A stretch of 52,463 nt of DNA from B75-G9 sp964564905 (GCA_964564905.1 CAZMCI010000002.1:1-52463); one strand, 5' to 3'. Counted from the stretch's first letter, positions 17,598-28,206 are shown. The notes: generated from the letters alone by a model not told the origin. Numbers and translations: made by a program.

Positions 17598-19585
17598 TCA
17601 CAGGAGTGGTCCAATGAGGAGCGCTATCATGGACATGAGTTTAATTAATATATTGAGTGACGGCCCGCTACAATCTTTAAAAGGATCTCCCACCGTATCA
17701 CCTATCACGGCTGCCGCATGAGTTTGCGAGCCCTTCCCGCCGAAGTGCCCGAACTCGATGTATTTTTTAGCGTTATCCCACGCTCCACCGGCGTTTGCCA
17801 ACGTAATTGCAAGCAGGAACCCAGTAACTATCGCCCCAACCAGCATACCGCCCAAAGCTGCGGGACCGAGCAGCAATCCGACAGCCACAGGGGTTACCAC
17901 AGCCAGCGCGGCGGGAGTCACCATTTTCTTTAAAGCGGCTGTCGTGCTGATCTCAATACATTTCTTGTAATCGGGTCTCGCCCTCCCTCGCATGAGCCCC
18001 GGGATCTGCCTGAATTGCCTGCGCACCTCTTTGACCATCAGGAAAGCGCCATGTCCAACCGCCTGCATGGTAAGCGCGCAGAACACGAAAGGCAACATCC
18101 CTCCTACGAAAAGTCCAATGACGATCAGGAAACCGTTTGAACCAACGATGTCGAGAGCTGGGATATTCGCAGCCTCGGTATATGCTGAAAACAGAGCAAG
18201 TGCCGTTAGTGCTGCTGAACCAATTGCAAATCCTTTACCTATCGCGGCCGTTGTATTTCCAACTGCGTCCAACCTCTCGGTGCGCGTCCTCACTGTTCGC
18301 CCCATCCCAGACATCTCGGCTATTCCTGCCGCATTATCGGCGACCGGCCCGTAGGTGTCGATGGCAAGCGTCATGCCCAGAGTGCTTAACATTCCAACCG
18401 CAGACATCGCTATCCCGTACAGCCCAGCGAAATAGAAGGCCAACCCAATTGCCACACATACAGCAATTACTGGGATTACCGTGCTTAGCATGCCCACTGA
18501 GAATCCACTGAGGATGTTCGTTGCGGGACCCGTCTGGGATGAAACGGCAATAGTTTTCACAGGGGAAAATCTGTTTTCGGTGTAATACTCTGCTGAAACG
18601 CCGATCAAGATTCCGGCAATGAGTCCGACCAGCAACGCGTAAAATATCTCGAGCACACCTATGAAAAACCAGACGAGGAAAAACGACACCGCTGCCATCA
18701 GGATTGCGCTTCCAAACACTCCTTTGTTGAGCGCTCCGTGGAGTGATTTTATCCCCTCGCCTTCACCTGGCCGTACAAAAAATGTCCCGATGATTGAGCA
18801 AAATATCCCCGCCGCGGCGAGAAGCATGGGGAGCACCACAGCGTCTGTCTGCCCCAGCGCGACACCTCCTATGGTGACTCCAGCGAAACCCATCACCATC
18901 GCTGCTATGATCGATCCCACGTAGGACTCAAAAAGATCCGCCCCCATCCNNNNNNNNNNACATTATCCGCGATCACGGCAGGATTCCATGGGTCGTCCTC
19001 AGGAATTTTAGCCTCGACCTTTCCAACCAAGTCTGCACCCATGTCCGCCGATTTTGTGTAGATACCACCTCCAACCCGCGCGAAAAGGGCTATCGAACTA
19101 GCCCCGAAGCCAAAGCCCACAATTATTCCGGGATTTCTAAACAGGAAATAGAAGATGCTCACGCCCAAAAGCCCGAGGCCAACCACACACATGCCCATCA
19201 CCGCGCCGCTTGAAAAACCGACCTTTAGCCCCTTGCCAATGCCTTTCCTGGCGGCTTCCGCCGTTCGGGCGTTTGACTTTGTAGCTACCCTCATCCCCAC
19301 GTTGCCAGCCAGCGCCGAGAAAAATGCCCCGACCACGAAAGCTATAGCGGTGGGGTAGTTCATAACTAGTGCTAGAATCAATGCCACGATGACCGCGTAG
19401 ACTACCATCACGCGGTACTCCTTGTTGAGAAACGTCATGGCGCCACGGTAGATTACGTCCGAAAGTTCCCGCATCTGTGGTGTTCCAGCAGGCTGTCTTA
19501 AAATCCTAAAAGTCAGGTACCCCGCGAATGCGAGTGCCATCACACCAGCTATCGGAACTAATATCACAGATTCAAATCCGAACAT
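17598..19585 (-). CDS. hppA: Membrane-bound cation-pumping pyrophosphatase, K+-dependent type
   Basis: This integral membrane enzyme hydrolyses pyrophosphate and pumps H+ or Na+ outward. Two frames separated by an N-run belong to one gene: the first part begins MFGFESVILVPIAGV and ends at DPWNPAVIADN, the second resumes at MGADLFESYVGS. The missing part should be the conserved VGDNVGDxAG pyrophosphate-binding segment. The motif GNTTAAIGKG has alanine where K+-independent enzymes have lysine, which indicates K+ dependence. Many hydrophobic helices cover the whole length, and conserved acidic loops (DTYGPVADNAAGIAEM, GDTVGDPFKD) are present. The pumped ion cannot be told from these motifs. It would complement pyrophosphate-forming PPDK. 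Confidence 0.94.
18950..18959. other. Assembly gap inside hppA
   Basis: There are ten Ns. From the family sequence between ADN(V) and GMGADLF, about 26 nt should be missing, so ten is a placeholder rather than a true length. This explains the apparent frameshift; the gene need not be broken. Confidence 0.85.
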
Positions 19586-19595
19586 GTCGCAACCT

Positions 19596-19976
19596 CTAAA
19601 CTTGGCCGTCTAATGATAGATGAGACCTCTGGCGTAAATAGATAACTGGGACACCAGCGCGTCGAAGTCTTCTCCGAAGTACGGAATCCGTGGTTCCAAC
19701 GGCGCATCCTTTTTTTACGGCCAGTCTCACGATGCAATCATCCGCCTCGCCCCTCATTCTCACAACAACTCCATGCCTGGCCAGCGAGAGCCCGATCCTC
19801 GCAGCTGTCCTTTCTCTTGGCCTTCCGTGAGCTGAAATCTGCTCAAGTTCTTTTACGACCGGACTTGGAACAAGCAACTCAAATCGACGTTCAACCAGTC
19901 TCTCAAGTTCTCTCAGGATGTCGACACCGAAGGTTCCAGGAAGCATGAGAAAATTCGTGTCCGCGATGATCTGCAA
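19596..19976 (-). CDS. PIN-domain protein, Fcf1/Utp24-like
   Basis: This is a small metal-dependent RNase fold of 126 residues. Acidic PIN motifs are ADTNFLM at the N-terminus, VKELEQIS in the middle, and GEADDCIVRLAVKKGCAVGTTDSVLRRRLR at the end. The gene sits immediately after aIF2-gamma, a synteny widespread in archaea, which suggests a role in rRNA processing or ribosome quality control rather than a toxin; no antitoxin gene is adjacent. The start is TTG with GAGGGAT upstream. Confidence 0.85.
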   Translation of the reverse strand: MQIIADTNFLMLPGTFGVDILRELERLVERRFELLVPSPVVKELEQISAHGRPRERTAARIGLSLARHGVVVRMRGEADDCIVRLAVKKGCAVGTTDSVLRRRLRRAGVPVIYLRQRSHLSLDGQV

Positions 19977-19988
19977 AAAATCCCTCGC

Positions 19989-22900
19989 TCAGAGGATGAT
20001 ACCGTGCCCGATCAAACGCCATCTGCCGGAGACCCTGCGGCTCAACGCTACCCGAGCACCAGCTCCAGCACAAACCGGAATCTTCAGCTTCACGGTCGCT
20101 TTATCCTTTCTGGCGCTGGTTACCATCCCCACCGTGGTTGCCGTCCCGATGTTCATCATAAGCGGCTCACCGGTCACCAAGGGTTTCACCTCGAGCTCCT
20201 CGTCCAGCCCCACAACCCTCCTCATAAGATGTACCTCCAGCTCGAGTGTCTCGCGTACCTCCGGGAGGGTTTCAGGAGTTCCCAGCACAGAGCCGACCAA
20301 CGTGTCCCCCTTCGTCATGGAGGGATCGAGCAGTGTCCCGACCCCTATCAGCCCTCCCGGGAAGGCCTCTTTCAACGAGCTCTCCATCGCATGAAGGCTG
20401 ACCACTTTCGAATTCAAACGCTGCCATGTCGTTCTTCCCTCTCTGGTCACCCTGATCCCGGGTCGTATCTCTATCTCATCACCGATCCTGAGCTTTCCCT
20501 GGAGAAGAGAACCTCCGAGAACACCTCCCACCAGTTTTTCCGGTTTGGTCCCAGGACGATTCACGTCGAAGGATCGGGTGACGTGCATGCGGGGGGGTTT
20601 GGTTGGATCACGTTTTGGAGTGGGGATGTGCTCCTCCACCGCCTGAATCAGCTTGTCCATATTGGCCCTGTGAACCGCGGAGATCGGGATTATCGGAGCA
20701 TCTGCGGCAAACGTGCCGGCAAGAAAATTCCTGATCTGATTGTAGTTTTCGACGGCCTTTTCACGGGAAACCAGCTCGACCTTGTTCTGCGCGACCACCA
20801 GGTTGCGCACACCTATGATGTCCAGCACCATCAGATGCTCCTTGGTCTGGGGTTGAGGGCACGGCTCGTTCGCTGCGATGACCAGTATCGCACCGTCCAT
20901 CACGGCGGCTCCGGAGATCATGGTGGCCATCAGCATCTCGTGCCCCGGAGCGTCCACGAAGGACACGCGACGCCTCAACTTCGTGGGAGCTCCACAATAG
21001 GGGCACTTTTTCTTTGTGCTATATCTACCGCATTTGGTGCACACCATGAATGAGGTATCGGCGTAACCCAGACGTATGGTGATGCCACGACGGATTTCCT
21101 CGCTGTGGGTGTCCGTCCACACGCCGGACAGGGCCTCGGTGAGCGTTGTGTTGTGAGAAACTATGCCTCCAAATCCGGAAATGAAGTTGTTGTAATATGG
21201 GACTGCGAGGTCAACGACATGGCCATTGTATAAAATCTCTTCAATTTTTGTTATCTTGTCATAAAAAACGTGCTCGGAGAAAAGGACTCTCAATTCGCCC
21301 AGTTTTCTTTTCGCCTCGTGAAGTCTGCGATTGCATAAGTCCTTCAATTTTTGTAAAACTTCGGGCCGATGCTGTTTCCTCCATCGGTTGAGGGTCGTTT
21401 TTCCTATGCCGAGTTCCATCGCTAGCAAACTATCGCTGATTCCAAATTCCTTTTTCAAAAGAGCGAAATCGTCTGTGTTTAGGATGGCCTCCAATTTAGA
21501 AATCCTTTTTTCAAGGTCCGGTAACATAAGTTCAAACATTTTTTCAGATACCGTGTTTCTAATCCTGCAGGAGGGTAGGGCCCAGTACCATTTTCTCTTG
21601 GCAATCAACTTTTTCCTACACTCGCCCGTTCCGTCCCACGTGCGGAGCTTACCCACTTTCATGCCCAGCTTCAACAAAAGCTCCTTGAGAACCGAGTAAC
21701 TGACAGNNNNNNNNNNTTTTTTATGTCAGTCAAATATTTGATTATTTTTCTCTCCACTTCTTCGTCCTTTATCCCGATTTTTTCCAAGAATTTGGCGAGC
21801 CCATCCTTACCGCTAATTTTCAGCTGGTAGTATTCTCTTTTTATCCTGGTCCCATTGGCGGCGTACTTCTGCACGCGTGAGAGTATCGGTCTGATCCCGT
21901 TATTCATGAGCAAAAGTGCGAGTATCTGAGTACTTTTTCTGTTCGCTTGCGTCACGACGATGCTGTCACGGTTGAACTCTCCTTTCAAGGTCATGAACCA
22001 TCTCAAGAAAACCATTTGAAGCTCTCTACCCACGGATAGTACCCAGGACGGAATAGGCGACTCTCTTGATGTACCTGCTATGATGTGAAATTTTTTGTCA
22101 AGATACTGTAGGAAAGTCCGCCCGCTGAACTCGTAATCAATTTCACCTACTTTTCTGAACTTGATTCCAAACTCCTTCACCGAAATATCAAAAAACTCCT
22201 TCAACAGGTTCAAGTATTTTTTCTGGGTTACCCGAAGTTTATTTTTGCCTTTCCCGCCTTCAGCGCATACGAATGCCATCCACTTCATCAGGTCTGCGGA
22301 TACTTTAGCGTCCTTAAAACTCGTGATCTTACAGCTGTCCTTTTTGGGACAAATAATCACCACGTCATCGGGTAAGTGGGGCTTGGGCAAATCGAGAAAT
22401 ACTCCGATTATTTTTCTCTTCACATCTTCCGACAATCCATTATGGTTGAAGGAGTCCGTTAAATGTTGTCTGGTAACCCCGATTCTGTTGGCCAGCTCGT
22501 CCCCCCTAAGTCCATATAGAACCCTCAGCTCGTTTATTTCCTCATCCAAACAGTGGTCAAATTCCGTGAAATTTTTTGTCTTTTTCTTCAGCTCGTCAAA
22601 TCTCGGGGCATCGATCACGATGTGCTCTTTCCTCAAATCATCGATGTACCCATCAAATCTTAAGCCTTCGTGAAGACTGACCTTTTTCAACGTTGAAATA
22701 TAATCCCCAGATTTGAGCATGTCGGCTCGGACCCACTCCAGTTTCCCAGTCCGGTTGACCAAAAATGGATGATTCGGTGTCGTGGTGAGCTCTCTCCCAG
22801 ATGCCGTGCGGACCCTGACCATCTTGCCTTTATAAGGTTGAAGGTAAACAAATGCCTTGGTTTTAACAAAATCTAATTTATCGTCCAAGCAATACGCGTT

Positions 22901-23086
22901 GAGACCGACATCGTAAAATTTCCCTTCCCCGTCTTCTTTGATCAGGGTGCCCTTTTCTCCCACCAACTTAACGAGATCCCTGCCTGTCAAAATATCATTG
23001 TTTACGAGGACGAAATCGTCTAAGCTAACACACTTTCCATGATCTATGTGCCCAACCAACCCTATATTTACATCTGCCTGCGGCAT
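19989..23086 (-). CDS. eif2g: Translation initiation factor aIF2 gamma subunit, with intein
   Basis: aIF2-gamma is the GTPase that delivers initiator tRNA to the small subunit. The N-extein is MPQADVNIGLVGHIDHGK. The C-extein resumes TTLTEALSGVWTDTHSEE and holds the zinc knuckle (CTKCG, CPYCG), the DAPGHE switch II motif, AQNKVELV and the two beta-barrel domains ending RLIGHGIIL. After splicing the P-loop GHIDHGKTTL is restored. The intein interrupts it between Lys and Thr. An assembly gap lies within the intein, which makes the coding sequence look like two frames. The operon order S6e, aIF2-gamma, PIN protein is the usual archaeal one. Confidence 0.95.
21150..23032 (-). other. Intein with degenerate LAGLIDADG endonuclease in aIF2-gamma
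   Basis: The intein starts with Cys (CVSLDDFVLVNN, block A), has block B as TTTPNHPFLV, and ends with block F VVDLAVPYYNNFISG and block G GGIVSHN, followed by Thr of the host. It is at least 620 residues. The first endonuclease motif is LMKWMAFVCAEGG, with a usable acid. The second reads FLRWFMTLKGEF, where the acidic residue is lost, so DNA cleavage may be gone. Two helix-turn-helix-like stretches are present (GDELANRIGVTRQHL and LLAMELGIGKTTLNRW). The splicing residues all look intact. The part around the assembly gap is unseen. Confidence 0.93.
21707..21716. other. Assembly gap inside the intein
   Basis: Ten Ns interrupt the intein between KYLTDIK and a segment that reads VSYSVLKELLLKLGMKVG in another frame. 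True length is unknown. Confidence 0.9.
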
Positions 23087-23280
23087 CCAAACACCCAGCT
23101 GTTATAGCTCATTTTACTTTAAGCGATTTTTGGGGAGGAGAGTCACCGAATGCATCCGTCCTTATTCTCCCTGTTTTGTGGTTCGAATCACTCTTTTTGA
23201 AAAGGATAGAACTCGTTTTTTGCCAACAAATTGTTTTTTAGAAGTCTGGAGCTTAAAATGTTGCTCCCCATCACCGGCCA

Positions 23281-23682
23281 CTAAGCCGCTTTCGCCCCGG
23301 CTTCCTTCGGTGCTAAAATCTCCTCTATGGGTTTCTCCCCGCGCTTCACTATCTTGGTGTTTACCTGAACGATCGCTTCGGATATCCTGCACCCGCGGAC
23401 GCGCTTTCTGCGACGCTCACCGCGTTTCCGGGGATTGAAACCTGGCCCTCCGGAGAGGATGATGCTCGTCCGTCCTGCTCCGGCCACATCTGGGCGCATA
23501 GGAAAACCATCCCTGTCGGTCCCTCCAGTCACCTGCAGCTCGTATCCCCGCAAACCAACGATCTCCCCCCCAAACTTGTCGCCTATCCTGAGCCCAACCA
23601 GTCTGCGGGCTTCAGGACCCCGTGCCTCCAGTTTGTAGCTCTTGCCTGTCTCTGGATCCGCCACGACCACCTTAAAGGGCAT
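23281..23682 (-). CDS. rps6e: Small-subunit ribosomal protein S6e
   Basis: This protein of the small subunit is 133 residues long. It starts MPFKVVVADPETGKSYKLE and has the conserved GFPMRPDVAG and GERRRKRVRG stretches followed by the short archaeal C-terminal tail. It is the first gene of the operon with aIF2-gamma and the PIN protein; about 190 nt without a gene separate it from aIF2-gamma. Confidence 0.97.
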   Translation of the reverse strand: MPFKVVVADPETGKSYKLEARGPEARRLVGLRIGDKFGGEIVGLRGYELQVTGGTDRDGFPMRPDVAGAGRTSIILSGGPGFNPRKRGERRRKRVRGCRISEAIVQVNTKIVKRGEKPIEEILAPKEAGAKAA

Positions 23683-23798
23683 TGTTTCACCTCACATCTA
23701 AGAAACATCCAACTATCCCCCTCTCGGTTCATAAGACTTTCTGAATCATTTCTGGAAAGCGTGTCATCGATCTTTTTCCAGACTTGGGCGATGAAAGA

Positions 23799-23808
23799 TA
23801 GATATATT
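23799..23808 (+). promoter_or_regulatory. TATA box of the membrane-protein block
   Basis: TAGATATATTG lies about 30 nt before the ATG at 23837, giving a leader of only a few nt. It is the only clear promoter before the first four co-oriented membrane protein genes. Confidence 0.5.
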
Positions 23809-23836
23809 GTTATTTTCGACGAAAGATTGGAAAACG

Positions 23837-24616
23837 ATGAAAAAAGTCCTCCTCGCTGCTGGCACGATATGCCTGTTCGTTTTAGTTGGAGCAGCGGGGA
23901 TGTCTATCGTGTCGGAGAACGAAGAATGGAGAGCTGGCGTCCAAGTCGTAAGTACCATCCTTACCATGTTGATATGTTCATCTTACTTTCTGATACCGAA
24001 AAGGTCGGTGAAGACCTGGTACCGCATTCTGATGGGATGGGCCGCTGTGCTCATGTTCAGCTACATTCTCTCAATCGTCATCCCTGGAACCAAACCATAT
24101 AACATGGGCACGGAGAGGCTGGCAAAGTTCCTACCATGGTTCCTAGTCCCCATTGCTCTCCTCGCTTTCCCAATCTGGCTGATTTTCGTGGTGTTCTACT
24201 TGATGTTCGCCCGTGAGGCCCTCTATCCCGATGCCGAACTGAAAATCACCCGGAGGCCTGTTTTGATCCTGCTGGCGTCGATCGGGATCATCTTCGGTTT
24301 TCTCAACGGACTCCAGGTGCTCCCGGGGGAGTGGGGCCCGCTAGGTCTGAACGAAACGGCCATCTTCGGCATGGTGTATGGTTTTCTCATCCTGCTCAAA
24401 CCTCCAAAGCAAATCAATTTGCTCATGGCACTCGTGATGGGATTCTTCCTGCTCGCGTACGTTATGCAGCCTCCGGGGATGGATACCGGGTTTGGATACG
24501 CCCTCGGGTTCCTCTGGGGTGAGCCATTTAACCTGGGGGCGCTCACCGACGTCATGATTGCGCTGGTCTTCTTCCCCGCCTCGATCATGCTAATCCGGCG
24601 GGCTAGGAGATGGTAA
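23837..24616 (+). CDS. Multi-TM membrane protein, module X (unknown family)
   Basis: The protein has about 259 residues and roughly seven hydrophobic helices. The start MKKVLLAAGTICLFVLVGAAG could be a signal or first membrane helix. Its body shares a pattern with the C-terminal half of the 30630 protein: WYR then IPG-K-PY, then GLNETAIFGMVYG, then LGALTDVMIALVFFPA near the end. I do not recognise the family. I chose the ATG at 23837 because it opens the hydrophobic N-terminus and suits the TATA box; a TTG lies further up at 23807. It is the first gene of a co-oriented block, two nt before the next. Confidence 0.75.
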   Translation: MKKVLLAAGTICLFVLVGAAGMSIVSENEEWRAGVQVVSTILTMLICSSYFLIPKRSVKTWYRILMGWAAVLMFSYILSIVIPGTKPYNMGTERLAKFLPWFLVPIALLAFPIWLIFVVFYLMFAREALYPDAELKITRRPVLILLASIGIIFGFLNGLQVLPGEWGPLGLNETAIFGMVYGFLILLKPPKQINLLMALVMGFFLLAYVMQPPGMDTGFGYALGFLWGEPFNLGALTDVMIALVFFPASIMLIRRARRW

Positions 24617-24617
24617 A

Positions 24618-26783
24618 GTGAAAGGACTCGAAGGGGCGTACGCCGGACTCACTCCACAAGCGGGGTTCCTGATCCTGATCATCCTGGCCACCGTGTGCAT
24701 CGCGCTCTATCTGGTCTATCGACGGAAAGTTTCGAAAAAGACCCTCATCCTCCTCTCCATCATCTTCTCCATAGGTTTTCTCTCATCGGTCGCGGGTGTT
24801 CTCGCCTCACCTCTCATCTCTGGTGTGGACGGGCCGTATTACCCCTATTCGGTACGCGAACTCCTGGAGGGAGACGGGCTGGAGGAGCCGGATCAACCGG
24901 TGGTGTTCTACGCCATGGCGATTTTCGCCGTTGTAATGGGGGACATCACGCTCGGGGTGAAGCTTGCCCAGGCCCTTTTCCCGAGTCTTTTCATCCCAGT
25001 TGGTTTTGCGCTGATCTTCTATCTGACAAAAAAAGAACAACTGTCGCTATTCATGGTGGCGCCGCTGGTGTTTATAGCCTGTGCGCTCGCTGCAAAGATA
25101 TGCATACTGAAGAACATGGCCGCGATGGTGCTGGCCCTTCTCTTCTATCTTTTCTTCATCAAATTGGCGAGAGGAGAGGGCAGGACACTAGATTTTCGGA
25201 TCCGGAAGCTGCGTGCCGTGCTGAACGAGAATTTCCTCATCTCGCTTTTCCTGTTCGGGATGACGGCACTCACTCACTTTCTGACCGCGGGCTTCGTCTT
25301 CATAACGGTGGTCGCACACTTGGCTTTTCAGCTGGGTTACTTCAGGCGTCTCCCGATGCACGAGCTGGCGTTCACGGGGGTCCTGGTGATGGTGATATCG
25401 GCGGGGTTGTTGCTTCCGATCGGGGCTAGAGTTCTCTCCATCACCAACTCGTTCGCGGAGGGGGCCCTCCCGATCCCGACCGAACCATTTCCATTCCGGC
25501 TCTCGAGCTCCCCCGAATCCCCAGCGTACCACTTCCTCCCGCTCATCATGCTGAGCATTGCAGCGTTTTACTTCATGATAAAGGAGCGCAAATATCCAAG
25601 CTGCGTGCTGGGAGTATCCCTGCTCACGGGGCTCCTGTGCGTCCAGCCGTGGGTGATCGATCCGCTCTACGGGTTCAGGTTCGGTTTCCTCACCTTGCTG
25701 AGCATAATCCCGATGATAGCCCTAGGGGCTTCCCTCACGAGAAAGCACCACCCGAAGGTCTCAGGGAGCTTTTTCTGGGTCTTTGCCCTGTTCTGCGTCG
25801 GAATGTTTGTAGGAATGGGACTCACGGCCGGACCACTTGGCCCGGGTGCCCTCACGGTGGAGCAGTGGGAGTACTCTGCCGGGTTGAGGGAGCAGCTTCC
25901 CGACAACTGTGTGCTCACGACCGGATACCCGGAATATATCCTAGAGTATGAGTACTGGGACAAACTTATATTCGACCGTGATGTGAAACCGCTCTGCGAC
26001 GTGGAAGAAGCACCCCTTTCTCTCGAGGAGATCTCAACGAGACTCGTGGACAGACAGTACGAGTTCCAGCAGCCGTGTCTACTTCTGATCCCACACCAAG
26101 CCATTGATGACGAGAACCTTCGAAGGCTCGGACTGAAGAATACGGGGATCCAAAACCAAAAAACCGCGGTGCTCGAACTCAGAGACGAAATCGCGTTTTT
26201 GACGGACCTGGGGGACGAAGTTCCGATCAACGTCGATATCCTCGTTTCACTGCCTGACCTGGAAAACGAAGGTTGGATACATCGCTCACTGAGAAATCGA
26301 GATATCGAGATGGTCGAACCCATTGAGTGGGCCACTTTAAGTGGAGAACTGGAAGAACGGGAGAACGAAAGGGGAAAACTGTGTCTGTATCTAACCGATG
26401 GCTGGCGTGCAGAAAACTTGCAGGCGGGAAGCCTGGAACTTAGCACGGTAGCGAGCAATGAGTTCTATGTCGTCCTGCGTCTCAAGAATACCCCTCATTG
26501 GGGAAACGCCGAATGGGAAAACCTCCCGGTGGAACCCGACCACGAAGAAGAACCTTCCCCACCACATGAATTCGTGATGAACTCGAACCCCCTCTTCGCA
26601 TTCATCTTGTTTCCGATTGAACTCTCTGAGATCCTGTACGGGACGGCAGCGTACGGGGTCGTGAAGCTCCTTATCGCCGTGCCGCTCACGGTGGGGCTGA
26701 TTGGACTGGTGCTCCGGCTCTGCGTCGACGTGTGGGCCCATCTTCACAGAAGCTCTCACCTGTCAAAGGAAGGCCGGAGATGA
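24618..26783 (+). CDS. Large membrane protein, GT-C glycosyltransferase-like
   Basis: The protein has 721 residues. The first 410 hold about a dozen membrane helices. An aspartate in the first extracytoplasmic loop, SGVDGPYYPYSVRELLEG near residue 71, is where GT-C enzymes keep a catalytic acid. Residues about 420-630 are soluble, mixed alpha/beta, followed by one or two C-terminal helices. This layout resembles GT-C lipid-sugar transferases and oligosaccharyltransferases, but I see no WWDxG-type motif, so the enzyme call is inference. It starts with GTG just after the previous stop and overlaps the next gene by 4 nt. Confidence 0.6.
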   Translation: MKGLEGAYAGLTPQAGFLILIILATVCIALYLVYRRKVSKKTLILLSIIFSIGFLSSVAGVLASPLISGVDGPYYPYSVRELLEGDGLEEPDQPVVFYAMAIFAVVMGDITLGVKLAQALFPSLFIPVGFALIFYLTKKEQLSLFMVAPLVFIACALAAKICILKNMAAMVLALLFYLFFIKLARGEGRTLDFRIRKLRAVLNENFLISLFLFGMTALTHFLTAGFVFITVVAHLAFQLGYFRRLPMHELAFTGVLVMVISAGLLLPIGARVLSITNSFAEGALPIPTEPFPFRLSSSPESPAYHFLPLIMLSIAAFYFMIKERKYPSCVLGVSLLTGLLCVQPWVIDPLYGFRFGFLTLLSIIPMIALGASLTRKHHPKVSGSFFWVFALFCVGMFVGMGLTAGPLGPGALTVEQWEYSAGLREQLPDNCVLTTGYPEYILEYEYWDKLIFDRDVKPLCDVEEAPLSLEEISTRLVDRQYEFQQPCLLLIPHQAIDDENLRRLGLKNTGIQNQKTAVLELRDEIAFLTDLGDEVPINVDILVSLPDLENEGWIHRSLRNRDIEMVEPIEWATLSGELEERENERGKLCLYLTDGWRAENLQAGSLELSTVASNEFYVVLRLKNTPHWGNAEWENLPVEPDHEEEPSPPHEFVMNSNPLFAFILFPIELSEILYGTAAYGVVKLLIAVPLTVGLIGLVLRLCVDVWAHLHRSSHLSKEGRR

Positions 26784-27469
26784 TGTCCGAAAAAAGAGGT
26801 CTTGTGGACTGGAGCGGGCTGAAGCGGAAAAAACTTTTGAACCGCCTGTTCGCCCTGATCTTCACCTCGATCATCGTCACGTGGATGATCAGGTTCGCAT
26901 CGTCGTTGATTGAACGCGGACTGGTTCCGGCGACCGTTCACCCGTTCGTGTTTGCGATCGTCATGTACTCGAGCGGTCTGGTGGGTTATCCCCTGATAGT
27001 CACCGGGCTGCTCGAGGAGATCCGAAGTCCGACTCTGGACTTTAGACTGCACCGAAGTAAATCCTGGATTTCCACCGGGATTTTTCTCCTCGGGATTTTC
27101 ATGCTCGTAAACCTCGTTCATGCCATCTGGTGGTCGGGAGATCCGGATCTCTTCCGGCACTGGGTGCTCGACAGCCTGTTCATGGAGACGAGTTCGTTCT
27201 CGCTGATGTTCGGAATTCTTTTCATGACGAGGTCAACGCCTCGAAACTCGCCCAGCTATCGGCTGATGTTAATTGGGGCGATCCTGTTCGAAATTTTTTG
27301 TTTTGGCTTTATCTATCTCCCAGCTGCCCTTGGGATTCCGATAGGCGGAGACCCATACGCCGACTTCTGGGGCAAGACGATTTTCACGCTGTGGTTCTGG
27401 TGGGATTTCCTCTCCGAGCTGGTCATCTTGGTGGCCGGGATATGGTTGTTGAAAAGGGGGAAGCTATGA
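26780..27469 (+). CDS. Multi-TM membrane protein, divergent module X
   Basis: The protein has about 230 residues and six or seven hydrophobic helices. It begins ATGATG, overlapping the stop of the GT-C-like gene (ATGA). The middle stretch GLLEEIRSPTLDFRLHRSK followed by a helix ending in a V-N, and the end GGDPYADFWGKTIFTLWF, line up with the corresponding parts of the 23837 protein and the 30630 C-terminus. I read it as a more distant member of the same module. No function can be assigned. Confidence 0.65.
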   Translation: MMSEKRGLVDWSGLKRKKLLNRLFALIFTSIIVTWMIRFASSLIERGLVPATVHPFVFAIVMYSSGLVGYPLIVTGLLEEIRSPTLDFRLHRSKSWISTGIFLLGIFMLVNLVHAIWWSGDPDLFRHWVLDSLFMETSSFSLMFGILFMTRSTPRNSPSYRLMLIGAILFEIFCFGFIYLPAALGIPIGGDPYADFWGKTIFTLWFWWDFLSELVILVAGIWLLKRGKL

Positions 27470-27534
27470 AAGTTCCTCAGTAAGGACGACGCATAAATAC
27501 GTGCCGCTGGAACATTTTTTATTGGAGAGGGGAG

Positions 27535-28203
27535 ATGGTGTCTCTCAAAATTTCAGTAAAAAAGACTACCATTCTCATTCTCGTGCTTACCATCTTAGTT
27601 TTCTTCTATTTCTGGACCGGGCAAGAAATGCCCCGTCTCCCCCAGTACTGTGAGGAAACTATCCGCTCCCTCATCCCGGTCTACTGGGTCCTCCTGATCG
27701 GGGGGCTCGCTTACACCATCCATCGAGCTGGCTTGAAGTCGGTTGTGCGAGCGCTGCCCGTCTCGCCCCTTTGGATACTCTATATCACCTTTTTCGCCTG
27801 TCCGATCTACGAAGCTGTGGTGGCCCCCATAGTCATTCGCAACTCTTTCGTCCCGGCCTATCCGTCCAGCATCCTCTGGATCTTAGCCCCGTTCATCTTC
27901 TTCCTCCCCCTCGTCTGCTTCTTCTTTTACTGGTGGAACTCCGGGCGCAAACTGCCGGCGAGCGTCTTTATGACCCTCATTTTGGCTATGGCCGCGGCGT
28001 TCAACGATTATACCTCAGACCTCCAGGTGAACGTCTACCTGGGGCACATCATCCTCGTTCCACTGTTTATCGGTTGGACACCTATGAAGTTAATCCAGCT
28101 CGCTAAAAGTGAGAGGAAGAAACTTTGGATTGCATTGGCGCTCCCGGTCATTCTACTGCTCGGTAATCTGTACACGGGGGCTCTCTCTAAACTCCTTGCG
28201 TAG
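27535..28203 (+). CDS. Multi-TM membrane protein, module Y (unknown family)
   Basis: The protein has 222 residues with six predicted helices. The pattern P-W-x-L-Y-x-x-FF-x-CPIYEAVVAPIVI, then FFFYWWNSGRKLPA, then AFNDYTSD and ILLLGNLYTGA, matches the C-terminal membrane region of the 28516 protein and the N-terminal half of the 30630 protein. The conserved PIY-(E/D)-(A/T)-V-(V/I) and the acidic DY-D motif suggest a functional site in or near the membrane. GGGGAG lies just before the ATG. The 65-nt gap to the previous gene is short enough for co-transcription. Confidence 0.7.
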   Translation: MVSLKISVKKTTILILVLTILVFFYFWTGQEMPRLPQYCEETIRSLIPVYWVLLIGGLAYTIHRAGLKSVVRALPVSPLWILYITFFACPIYEAVVAPIVIRNSFVPAYPSSILWILAPFIFFLPLVCFFFYWWNSGRKLPASVFMTLILAMAAAFNDYTSDLQVNVYLGHIILVPLFIGWTPMKLIQLAKSERKKLWIALALPVILLLGNLYTGALSKLLA

Positions 28204-28206
28204 TTT

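Noticed and set aside
19596..19976. VapC toxin
   Set aside because: The PIN protein has no antitoxin neighbour and sits in the conserved S6e/aIF2-gamma operon.
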